DNA of 58,986 bases from Verrucomicrobiota bacterium (GTDB lineage Bacteria; Verrucomicrobiota; Verrucomicrobiia; Chthoniobacterales; Chthoniobacteraceae), in the NCBI GenBank assembly GCA_009885995.1, contig VFJQ01000027.1, forward strand, positions 1-58,986, written 5' to 3'. The notes beneath the pieces were generated by a model. That model had not been told where the DNA came from, did not search any database, and was given only the letters and a program-made list of their open reading frames with translations. This document shows positions 1 through 9,700 of this stretch, in pieces. A program made the position numbers and the translations under genes. How positions within the stretch are numbered: position 1 is the stretch's first letter; each line of letters starts with the position of its first letter.

Positions 1-2
1 AG

Positions 3-3000
3 ACCGGCGGCAAGGGAGGCAGCGTCCGAAACATCACCGTGCTCGACGAGAACGCGATTCTCGCCAAGACCATCAACTTCCACGCGGGCCGCGGCGGCGA
101 CGGCACAGCAGGCAACGCGGGTGCGGGCGGCGATCTCGTCAACCTTCGAATCCTCAACTCCGACCTGAATGCGCTGACGGCCAATTCTGGAACGGGCGGC
201 GATGGCGGCAACAGCACCGGCGGGAAGGGCGGCAAAGGCGGATTGTTAAGCAAATTTTTCATCAAGGACATCGATGGTGGCCTGAGCCGATCCGGCACGT
301 TCAATGTGCGCGCAGGCATTGGTGGGAACGGCGACAAGGGTGGCGGATCGGGCGGGCTCGCCAAGACGCTGGAACTCGATGCCGTGGACTTGAATGTAAT
401 CGTGACGGGTGGAGCGGGCGGAAATGCCCTCGTCTCCGGTCGCGGTGGTCCCGGCGGCGTGGTCGATAACGCGCAGATCGTCACCCGTGGAAGCGTGGCG
501 GGAGTGAATGTGGCCGGCTCGCTCGTGGCAGGTGCCGGTGGCAATGCCGCCGGGATCGGCCAAGCGGGCGGAAAAGGTGCCGACGTGCGCAAGTCGCAGT
601 TGAATCTCGACGATGATCCGGCGGTTTTGCTGCCCGGCGATGGCACGATCATCGCGGGCAAAGGCGGTAACGGCAGTGCCGACACTGGCGCAGCGGGCTC
701 GGGCGGATCGGTGGTCCGCACAGCCGTGTTTGCGGCACTGGGCAGCGCGACGGTCATCGCTGGCGATGCCGGTGCGATCGGCGGCAAGGCCGGCACGGGC
801 GGCAGCATCAGTGGCACCACCGCGGCGCCGATCGGCGTGCGCGGCAGCCTCAACATCACGGCCCGGGCCGGTGACGGTTCTTTCGGCGGCGCCGGCGGCA
901 GCGTCACGAATCTCAACTACGGCAACAGCGACGCGAACAACAGCCAACTGGCGCCGACTCCTGCCGGATCCATCCTCGTGGAGGCGGGTAACGGATCGCA
1001 GGGATCGACGAAGGCAGGCAAAGGCGGCTCGATCACGGGCGTCAACGGAGCGGCGAGTTCCGGCGTCGATCAGACGGTCATTTTCCTCGCAGGCGATGGC
1101 GGTGGCGACACGCGTCCTGCGCTCGCCCCCTCGGTGGCAGCGCCTTCGGGCAAGGCGGCCGCGGGCGGCTCGATCACGAATGTGACCCTCAACCGCGGCG
1201 GCGCCGCGGGCGGTTTGATTACCTTTGAAGCAGGCGACGGCGGCGATTCCACCACGGCGGCAAAGGGCGCTGCCGGCGGGCAGGTCAAAGGCCTGGGCGT
1301 CGGAAATATCGCCCCGGAAGCGGTGCTCCGCAGTATTGCAGCGGGCGATGGCGGCGATGCGCTGCGCGTCGGCGGCAAGGGCGGTTCGGTGGTCGATGTG
1401 CAGGTGCTCGGGCACGACATCGGCGTGCGGACTGGCGAATATTTCGGCTACGAGCGGATGGGCGGGATCTTCGCGGGCGCCGGCGGCTCTGGGCTGACGA
1501 TGGGCACGGCGGGCAGTGTGACGAATATCTCGGCCGATTCGATCGCCGCGATCGTGGCGGGCAAAGGCGACATTCCGAAGCTCGCCGAGCGGATCAGCGA
1601 CATCACGCTCAATGCGAGCAACCAACTGCTCTTCCGCAACGATTCCTTCGAGGCTGGCTCGCCCTTCCAACTCACGTTCAACGGCCAGACGACCGCGACG
1701 CTTCCTGGCAACGCCACGTCCGCAGAACTGTCGGCGGCCCTCAACTCGCTCAGCGGAGTGGCAAGCGCGGGGGGCATCACGGTGCTCGCCTTCACGCCCG
1801 ACGGCGGCTACGTGCTTCAGTTCGGCTCGCAGCAGCTCGCGTCGGTCAATTCGACCTTTGCGGCCCTCAATCTCGAACTCGCCCTCGAATCGATGCCGAC
1901 CGTCTTCGCCCTCGGTGGCGTGACCACGTCGGACCAACTCGACGGGATCCACGTGAAGTTCAACGGCGGCGGGGCCGAGGCGATCATTCCGATCGTCGTT
2001 CCGCCCGGCGCGACGAAATCCCAGCAAATCGCCACGGCGCTGAACTCGACGGGGCTCAACACCTTTGGCGCCTTCGGTGTGACTTTGGAACCGGATGGCG
2101 ATTTCCAACTCGCTTACAACACGTTCGGCTTCGGTGACCAATCGCAGATCACTGGGACGGAATTCGTCCCGGTCCGGGTGCTCGAGAAGATCCAGGGCAC
2201 GCTCACTCAACTCCTCGCTGCGGAGACGCGCAGCGGCGAGTTCACCCTCCCGGCGGCTGAGACTCGCTCCGGTAGCGACCCGCTCACGATTCAGGACGTC
2301 GTCCGTGGCGAGATCAACGTCAGTGCAGCCGAACTCATCGCGGGCGATGTCACGGCTTCGCCGCCCGTCGCTGAACTCCAGGAACTCGACCTGACCTCGC
2401 TGATCGGCTTCCCGACGGGGCAGTTCACGGTGAGCTTTGGCGGCGACGAGAGTGCGTTGATTTCCGTTTCCGATACCTTCGGCTTCCTCAAGAGCGATGT
2501 GACCCTGCGCAACGATATCGATGCAGCACTCGAGGCGCTGCCTGCCATCCAGGCTTTGCCGGGCTCGACGGTGAACGGCAAGGTGCAGACCACGAACTTT
2601 GGGCCGCGCACGTTCGACATCCGGTTCAGTGATCTGGACAACGACGTGGAACCGATCATCAGCCGCGTCCTCCGTCCGGAGACGCAGAGGCTCGACCTCG
2701 GCAACCTTTCGGCCATCGCAGGCTCCACGTTCCAGTTGAACTTCCAAGGCGAGGCTACGGGCGACCTGTCATCCACAGCGTTCGACTTCGATATCGATAC
2801 GGAACTCGAGGCCTTGAGCACGATCCAGGCGCTCGGCGGGATGCTCGGCGACCAGGTGTCGGTGACTCAAGTCATCGGGGGGGGCTTCGACATCACGTTC
2901 GATGCGATCGGCAACCAACCGTCGCTGCTCGGCGCGACGGCGGTGCCGGAAATTCAGACGCTCGATCTTTCGACCCTGCTGGCGATTCCGGGGAGCACGT

Positions 3001-6000
3001 TCCGCCTCAATTTCGACGGACCGGCGATTTTCCAAAACGAGACGACGCCGTTGATCGCGCCGACTGGTGCGTTCGGGGTCGATGCGAGCAACAACTTGCT
3101 GCGCTTTGGCACGGCTGCGCCAGTCGCAGTCACGAGCCTGCCGATCACCGGCCTCGCCGCCGGGGATTCGATCATCGGGGTGGACTTCCGCCCGGCGGAT
3201 GGGCTGCTTTACGGCCTCGCGAGGAATGGCTCGACGGGCCTCATTTACGGCATCGATGCCGCGACTGGCGTCGCCACGTTCATTACATCGCTTTCAGCGG
3301 ACCCGGCAGATGCGAGTGCTCCGTTCGCGGGCCTCGGCGGGACCGAGTTTGGGGTGGACTTCAACCCGGTGGTGGACCGCTTGCGCGTGGTGAGCGACAC
3401 CGGCGAAAACCTTCGGATCGATGTGGACACCGGGGACGTGACGACCGACGACGCGATCAACGGCGCCGCTACCGGCGTGGTGGGCGCGGGCTACACGAAC
3501 TCCGCCTCCGGTGCGGTGGCGACGACGCTCTACACGATCGACTCGGCGACCGATCAACTCTTCATCCAGGCCCCGCCGGCCAACGGGATCCAGACCGTCG
3601 TCGGAGCGCTGGGGATCGATGTGGGGAGCATTCTGGAGTTCGACATCCGCCCGAGCGACAATTCCGGATTCCTCGCCGCCACGGTCGGTGGCGTCACCGG
3701 TCTCTACACGGTGAATCTCACCACTGGTGCCGCAACCTTCGTCGGAGCGATCGCAGCCGGAGCCACGCCTGTGCGTGGACTGGCGATCGCGGACGAGATC
3801 ACGCTGGCGCAAGCGATCCAGACCAACCTCAACGCGCTCGACTCCACGCAGGATACGGGCGCGAACGGCACCGTGAGTGTGACCAGCGCGGGCGCCAGCA
3901 AGTTCGTGATCTCGTTTGCGGACAATGGAGAGCAGAATCCTGTCGTGGCGACCGCCTTGGTGAACGAGACGCAGAATTTCGACCTGAGCTCGATCATCGG
4001 GATCCAGGGCACGGACTTCTCTCTCGACGTGAAGACGACGCTGCCGGTGCTCGAGACGCGGCAGTATCTCGTGGTCGAGGGCTACGGGGCGGATTCGATC
4101 GTCCGGCAGGGCGTGCTCCTTAATCCGGACGACGGCACGCCGAGCGATCCGTGGTCTACTAACCTGGTGCCCGGCACGGGCAGCAACCCGGAGGTTCTAT
4201 TCGTCGATCGGACCTATTTGATTAACAACTTTTCGACACCGGCGGCGCCGCCGACTGCCGTGCCGGGGCGGATCACGTTCACCTTCCCGGCCACGCCTGT
4301 TCCGCTGAGCGTCACCGTGGCAGCCAATGCGACTGCGGCGCAGCTCGACACGGCGATCGAGGGGATCATCGGCACTCTGGATGTGACCATCAATGCCCCC
4401 GGCACCACGACTGTGATCGCGGGCGCAACGATTCCGAACTCCTTCGATGTGCGGTTCGCCGGAAACGCCGACCGGCCCAATCTGACCGTAGTCGCGACTG
4501 TGCCGGAGACGCAGCAGTTCGACGTCAGCAACGCAGAGCCGGCGAGCAACACGGTGTTCCACTTCTTCAATGGCACCACCACGCTGGACACGATCGTGCT
4601 GGCGAATACGCCGACGGCGACGCAGGTGGATCAGGCCTTGGATTTGATCGTTCCCGGTGGCGTGACCGTCGCCAACCAAGGAGGGGGCTTCTTCAATGTG
4701 ACCTTCAACACGGCAGGTGACAGGCTGGATACTGCGCTGACCCTGACGCACGAGGTGATCGAACATCAGACGCTCGACTTGAGCCGCATCACCGGCTTGG
4801 CGAACACCAGGTTCAGCGTCGGGTTCAACGGAATCACGAGCGGGCTGCTGACCATCGGTGCCACCGATGCGGCCACGGCCACGTCGATCGACAACGCGCT
4901 CGACCCGCTGATCACGGACGGCGTCGGCTTCAACGGAAACAATGACATCACCGTGACGCCGCTGGGCTCGGGCCTGTTCGAGATCTCCTTCACCACGCTG
5001 CGGGGCAACCTCGCAGAAGTCGTGGCGCAGGCCACGCTCGGCACCGGTTCGATTGCGCCGTTCCTGCCGGCCAATGCGACGGCGGCACAGATCGAGGCGG
5101 CGCTCGACCTCATCACCGTGGGCGGTGCCACCGTCACGCAGACCGCGACTGGGATGTTTGACATCACCTTTGCCCAGACGGGCAACCAGCCGACGGTCGT
5201 GGTGAACACGTCCATTCACGAGATTCAAACGCTCGATGTCTTTGATACCGGACAGTTCAGCCTGACTTTCACCAAGGACATCGCATACGCGGTCGATACC
5301 AGTAACAACCTGGTGCGTTTCGAGCTGGCTTCGCCCAGCACGATCCTGGGCTCAAGCCTGATCACGGGGCTCCAGTTGGGCGAATCGATTCTCGGCATCG
5401 ACGCCCGTCCAGTCGATGGGGTGATTTACGCCCTCGGCAGCACGAACCGGCTCTATACCATCGACCCATTCACCGCCGTGGCATCAGCGGTGGATTCGGC
5501 GGCGTTTAACGTGGCCACGACCGGCACGGATTTCGGCTTCGATTTCAACCCGACCGTGGATCGCATCCGCATCGTGAGCGATTCCAACGAGAATCTGCGG
5601 CTGGATCCGAACACCGGAGCAGTCGTCGATGGCGATATCGGCACGTCTGGAACGCAGCCGGACACGAACCTGGCCTACAGCCCGACCGACGTGAACTCGA
5701 CCACCGACCCGAACGTGGTGGCGATCGCCTATGACCGGAGCGACAACAACCCCAGCACCCCGACGACGCTCTACGGCATCGATTCGGTGACCAACAGCCT
5801 CGTGCGCATCGGAGCCGTCGACGGGGATGTGACCGATATCGCCGGCGGTGGCTCGCCCAACAGCGGTGTGTTGAATACCATCGGCTTCCTTGGCTTCCCC
5901 GCGGACAATTTGTCTGCGTTCGATATCCGCGGCGCGACGGCCTACGCGACGACGACGTTCGGCACGATCAGCTTCTTCTTCACGATCGATCTCACGACCG

Positions 6001-6692
6001 GCGCGACGAGTCCCGCGCAGACCGTCGGCAACGGCACGATCGCGCTTCAGGCCATGACGATCAGCAGCGGCAGCACGAACTCCACCACTACATTGCTGGC
6101 CCCGCCGTTGAGCCCAGTCAATCCGCTGGCGATCACGGCAGCAGAACTGACCGATCTCACCGCGAAGGCCCAAGCCACCGAGGACGCGCTGAATCTCCTG
6201 CCGGACATTATCGCCGCCGGCGGCGTGGATGTGGAGCCGACCCAGAAGACCATCCTCTTCAACGGTGTCAGCACCGTGGTTTTTGACAATACGAGCTTCG
6301 ACGTTCGCTTCCGGGGCCACGGCGACATGACAGCGCTCGCAGGCACGCAGTTCGTGATCATGAAGACCGTCACCACTCGCGAGGGCAACCTGACGACGAG
6401 TGAACGACAGGAGATCCGCTACTTTGACGACAACGCGTTCGACGCGATCAAATACGGACAGGCGAACCTCGTGGGCGCGGTCGAGGACATCAACGAGCAC
6501 AACGCGACTGCGTTCCGCTTCGTGAACATCGATGGAAGCGTGGACGGCCTCGGCAACCCGACCTTCACCCTTGGCGACCAGCCGCTGGATGGGCTGGTGA
6601 TGGCAAAGGTCTTCGACCAGGCCAGCGTCAACTTCACCCCGGAAGCGCGGCTGACTGCCGATGGGTTCTTCGACAACGACAACCTGCTTTAA
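3..6692 (+). CDS. Giant repetitive surface/secreted protein, 5' end outside the window
   Basis: The frame is open to the left edge and the repeat pattern continues upstream of the first in-window GTG (position 39), so the real start is outside the window. About 2,230 codons are visible. The first ~520 residues are glycine-rich GGxGG/AGxGG repeats. From about residue 530 come beta modules of ~95 residues, many opening with an E-T/I-Q-x-L/F-D-L/V-S signature (codons near 2373, 2679, 2949, 3966, 4506, 4761 and 5220). Two DUF4394-like propeller segments (about 3067-3800 and 5279-6060) carry motifs such as VDFNPVVDRLRVVSD and YGIDSVTNSLVRIG. No enzyme motif is seen. Probably an exported adhesin or matrix protein; the export signal would lie upstream. 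It is followed 23 bp later by a second giant gene sharing the glycine-rich repeat style. Coding status is certain; function is inferred only from composition. Confidence 0.85.
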   Translation, partial: TGGKGGSVRNITVLDENAILAKTINFHAGRGGDGTAGNAGAGGDLVNLRILNSDLNALTANSGTGGDGGNSTGGKGGKGGLLSKFFIKDIDGGLSRSGTFNVRAGIGGNGDKGGGSGGLAKTLELDAVDLNVIVTGGAGGNALVSGRGGPGGVVDNAQIVTRGSVAGVNVAGSLVAGAGGNAAGIGQAGGKGADVRKSQLNLDDDPAVLLPGDGTIIAGKGGNGSADTGAAGSGGSVVRTAVFAALGSATVIAGDAGAIGGKAGTGGSISGTTAAPIGVRGSLNITARAGDGSFGGAGGSVTNLNYGNSDANNSQLAPTPAGSILVEAGNGSQGSTKAGKGGSITGVNGAASSGVDQTVIFLAGDGGGDTRPALAPSVAAPSGKAAAGGSITNVTLNRGGAAGGLITFEAGDGGDSTTAAKGAAGGQVKGLGVGNIAPEAVLRSIAAGDGGDALRVGGKGGSVVDVQVLGHDIGVRTGEYFGYERMGGIFAGAGGSGLTMGTAGSVTNISADSIAAIVAGKGDIPKLAERISDITLNASNQLLFRNDSFEAGSPFQLTFNGQTTATLPGNATSAELSAALNSLSGVASAGGITVLAFTPDGGYVLQFGSQQLASVNSTFAALNLELALESMPTVFALGGVTTSDQLDGIHVKFNGGGAEAIIPIVVPPGATKSQQIATALNSTGLNTFGAFGVTLEPDGDFQLAYNTFGFGDQSQITGTEFVPVRVLEKIQGTLTQLLAAETRSGEFTLPAAETRSGSDPLTIQDVVRGEINVSAAELIAGDVTASPPVAELQELDLTSLIGFPTGQFTVSFGGDESALISVSDTFGFLKSDVTLRNDIDAALEALPAIQALPGSTVNGKVQTTNFGPRTFDIRFSDLDNDVEPIISRVLRPETQRLDLGNLSAIAGSTFQLNFQGEATGDLSSTAFDFDIDTELEALSTIQALGGMLGDQVSVTQVIGGGFDITFDAIGNQPSLLGATAVPEIQTLDLSTLLAIPGSTFRLNFDGPAIFQNETTPLIAPTGAFGVDASNNLLRFGTAAPVAVTSLPITGLAAGDSIIGVDFRPADGLLYGLARNGSTGLIYGIDAATGVATFITSLSADPADASAPFAGLGGTEFGVDFNPVVDRLRVVSDTGENLRIDVDTGDVTTDDAINGAATGVVGAGYTNSASGAVATTLYTIDSATDQLFIQAPPANGIQTVVGALGIDVGSILEFDIRPSDNSGFLAATVGGVTGLYTVNLTTGAATFVGAIAAGATPVRGLAIADEITLAQAIQTNLNALDSTQDTGANGTVSVTSAGASKFVISFADNGEQNPVVATALVNETQNFDLSSIIGIQGTDFSLDVKTTLPVLETRQYLVVEGYGADSIVRQGVLLNPDDGTPSDPWSTNLVPGTGSNPEVLFVDRTYLINNFSTPAAPPTAVPGRITFTFPATPVPLSVTVAANATAAQLDTAIEGIIGTLDVTINAPGTTTVIAGATIPNSFDVRFAGNADRPNLTVVATVPETQQFDVSNAEPASNTVFHFFNGTTTLDTIVLANTPTATQVDQALDLIVPGGVTVANQGGGFFNVTFNTAGDRLDTALTLTHEVIEHQTLDLSRITGLANTRFSVGFNGITSGLLTIGATDAATATSIDNALDPLITDGVGFNGNNDITVTPLGSGLFEISFTTLRGNLAEVVAQATLGTGSIAPFLPANATAAQIEAALDLITVGGATVTQTATGMFDITFAQTGNQPTVVVNTSIHEIQTLDVFDTGQFSLTFTKDIAYAVDTSNNLVRFELASPSTILGSSLITGLQLGESILGIDARPVDGVIYALGSTNRLYTIDPFTAVASAVDSAAFNVATTGTDFGFDFNPTVDRIRIVSDSNENLRLDPNTGAVVDGDIGTSGTQPDTNLAYSPTDVNSTTDPNVVAIAYDRSDNNPSTPTTLYGIDSVTNSLVRIGAVDGDVTDIAGGGSPNSGVLNTIGFLGFPADNLSAFDIRGATAYATTTFGTISFFFTIDLTTGATSPAQTVGNGTIALQAMTISSGSTNSTTTLLAPPLSPVNPLAITAAELTDLTAKAQATEDALNLLPDIIAAGGVDVEPTQKTILFNGVSTVVFDNTSFDVRFRGHGDMTALAGTQFVIMKTVTTREGNLTTSERQEIRYFDDNAFDAIKYGQANLVGAVEDINEHNATAFRFVNIDGSVDGLGNPTFTLGDQPLDGLVMAKVFDQASVNFTPEARLTADGFFDNDNLL

Positions 6693-6715
6693 TCGCCTCA
6701 ACCACCCACGCCACC

Positions 6716-9700
6716 ATGTCTGCAAAGTTCATGAACTTCCCACAAGTCGAACCCCTCGAGGCCCGCATCGCGCCGGCCGCTCTCCTGCCGACCATCATCG
6801 ACGCGGAGAACGATCCGACGGGCAGCCACTTCAAGACCACGACGGTGGGCACGCCGATCGTGCTCAATGCGGGCGATGTGCTCACCACCGGAGCTGCGCC
6901 GAAAAGCGGCAGCTACCTGATGTTCGTCGAGCAAGGCCAGGCCTTGATCTTCACCACCGACTTGAACCAGAACGGCTTCGTCGATTTCAACGAAATCACC
7001 GGCATTGCGGCTGGGGACGGACTCCGACTGATCAGCTTCGTGGACATCCACGGCGACATCGTTACGAACCTCAAATCCAACGGCACGCTCAGCGATTCGG
7101 ATAACAACGGTGACAACGACAATCTCGGTTTGAAGGGCGATGGCCGGGTGCTGCTCAACAACCGGATCGAGAAGATCGAACTGCGCTCCGTGCGCACGAC
7201 CGATCTCACCGATCAGAATGGCGACGGCGTGGTCGATATTGTGGACCAAGGGTTGCGCGTGGTCATATCCAGCTACTCGATCTTCGGGCAGATCATAGCA
7301 GGCGCGGGGTTCGGGGTCGAAGGCGACGCAACCAGTGGGTTGATCATCGATGACCGCGGCAAGGCCGTTCAGCAGACTTTCTTCCCGGGTCCGATCGTCG
7401 GCTCTCCCTTCGGCCCCGACTACTTCGATCCGGCGGTCACTCCGATTACGGCGATGATCGGTGGCATCGTCGTCGGGTCCGCCGCGTCGGACGAATACTT
7501 CAGCTTCGGCCTCGCTCGCAACTCGGTGAACGATCCCTTGGGGACGGGCATCGGGGGCGATCTGGCCAACGGCAACGATGTGCAGGGAACCCTCAAAACC
7601 TTTATCCCTGCATCAGGCGCCGAGGGAGGCGGGATCTTCTACGTCCGCGGCTTCGATCCGACTGTCGCCTTCAATATCGGCAAGCTACTGGCTGGCGATG
7701 GTGGAGCACGCGCGCGGGGCGGGAGTATCGAGAACGTGACCCTCAACGGCGACACGGCCGGCGGCTATATCGTCCAAGCCGGCGACGGCGGCAGCGGTCC
7801 GACCGGTGGCACGGGGGGCTCGGTCCTGGACTTTCAAGATCTCGGATCGAATACGAGCGAGTTGATCGTTCAGAGTGGCAACGGCGGCGTCGGCACGACC
7901 GGCGCGGGCGGCGCGGGCGGCGGGACCACGTTTGGCACGATGAATATCCTCGGAAACGTGAAGATCATCGAAGGCGACGGCGGCACCGGCTTCACGGCGG
8001 GAGGCAGCGGCGCCAGCCTCACGAAGGCGGTGATCACCGCGCCGGACCGGCTCGAAGACTTCGCGCGCAACATCGTGGGCACGACACACGACACGCCGCA
8101 CGACCCAGTGACGGGACGGCGAATCATCGTCGATCCGCTCGCACCCGGGGTCATTGGCCAGGGCAATGCGGTCGATTTCGACGGCGATGGGTTTGGCGAC
8201 ATCGTCTTCACCAGCAGCAATCCCTCGCAGTTGGTCGTGCAGTTTGGCGACGGCTTTGGCGGATTCCGATTGAAATCAGACGGTTCGGGTTTCCCCGATC
8301 GCTTCTACCTCGATGGACCGATCGATGCCGAAGCATTGACGATCGGTGATCTCGACGGCGACGGCCATTACGACATCGCCACAGGATCGAGAAGCGGCGG
8401 CTCCCACGCCGGGATTTTCGTGTTCCTCTCCAAATATGAAGACGGCAACGGCGATGGCGTCCTGAGCAAAAGCGAAGATCTCGACGGCGACAGCTTCAAC
8501 GACCTCGTCGGCTTCCGGACTGCACGTTTCAGCCCGATGCCGAATATCGACGGCAACACCCGCTCCGGCCACACAATGTCGGACATCGAGGCGGGCGATT
8601 TCAACGGCGACGGGTTCACCGACCTCGCGGTGGCCGCGACCTACTACGGTGGCACCAACGGGCTCCAACCGTTCCAACTCCTCTTCTTCATGTATTCCGA
8701 CGTGGAGGATGGAAAGCCGACCGGCCAGTTCTATGCGGACTTTGGCAGCAAAGGTCAGGCGATCCCGCCCATCCCGGCGAGTCCGCGGACGCCGTGGGTG
8801 CAGCTTTCGGGGCCCGGTGACACGACCGTGAACATCGAGGTCACGGCCCTGAACCGGTTCGCAGATCACGATGTGGTCGTCTCTCTGGCCGATACCGGCG
8901 CTCGCAGCCGCGGGTTGCGGGTTTGGGACAACAGCATAGCGAACGCATCCTTCCCGGTCCTGTTCGGCCCGATTCCGCTCGGCCAGGTGGATACGAACCG
9001 CGCTCTGCTGGCCGGCGGCAATGCGAACATCAGCTTGACCAATGCATTCGGTCTCGACTTCGCCATCGTCGATTTCGATCAAGACGGGAACGCCGATTTC
9101 AGCGTCCTCATCGAGCAACCGGCGGGCTTCCTCATTTCGCTCCAGGGCGACGGCATCGGCGGCGCACGGCGCATCGATATCCCCGTCAACGGCAACCAGA
9201 ACGCAGGCTTCTTCTTCGGACCTCCTGCCAATGGCAATGGTGGCGCCAACATCACCACGAATCTCCAGGCGATCGTCGGCACCGATGCGGACGGCGACGG
9301 CCTTCGTGATGAAGTGGCAATTCTTTACTACGGCGGCACACCGCCAGGCTCGAACGTCATCGAAATGGAGATCGGCTTCCCGCCGACGAATACCCCGCCC
9401 CAGCCGGCTCAGTTCACCCCCACCGTCGGTCGCAGCGATAACCCCGGCGCCACGCGAGACGACATCTTCGGCATCTCTGCCGCCAACGACACCGCGATTG
9501 TTGCGTTCGATGCGTTTTACCCGCGAGTGAACAGCCCCCTCACTAACTACGCCGTGGGCGAACAGGAGACCGGCCAGTTTACGAATTTGCTCGGTCGAAA
9601 CCTCATCATTTCGGCGGGTAATGTCGGCTTCGATTTCGTCGTCAACGCCGAGCACAACCTCTTCCTGGTCGCCGGCGACGGCGGCACCGGAATCGTCGGG

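Noticed and set aside
39..1600. Periodic GGCGGC/GGCAAGGGCGG tracts looking like DNA repeats or a CRISPR-like array
   Set aside because: The periodicity is codon-level glycine repeats in the coding frame, with variable unit length and no spacer-repeat structure. No CRISPR array was found in the window.
246..2747. An 833-codon open frame on the minus strand, antisense to the first giant gene
   Set aside because: Arg/Ala/Asp-rich translation with no domain, explained by the GC-rich codon pattern of the real gene on the other strand. Similar long antisense frames opposite metH (27825-30884) and actB (48189-50369) were rejected for the same reason.
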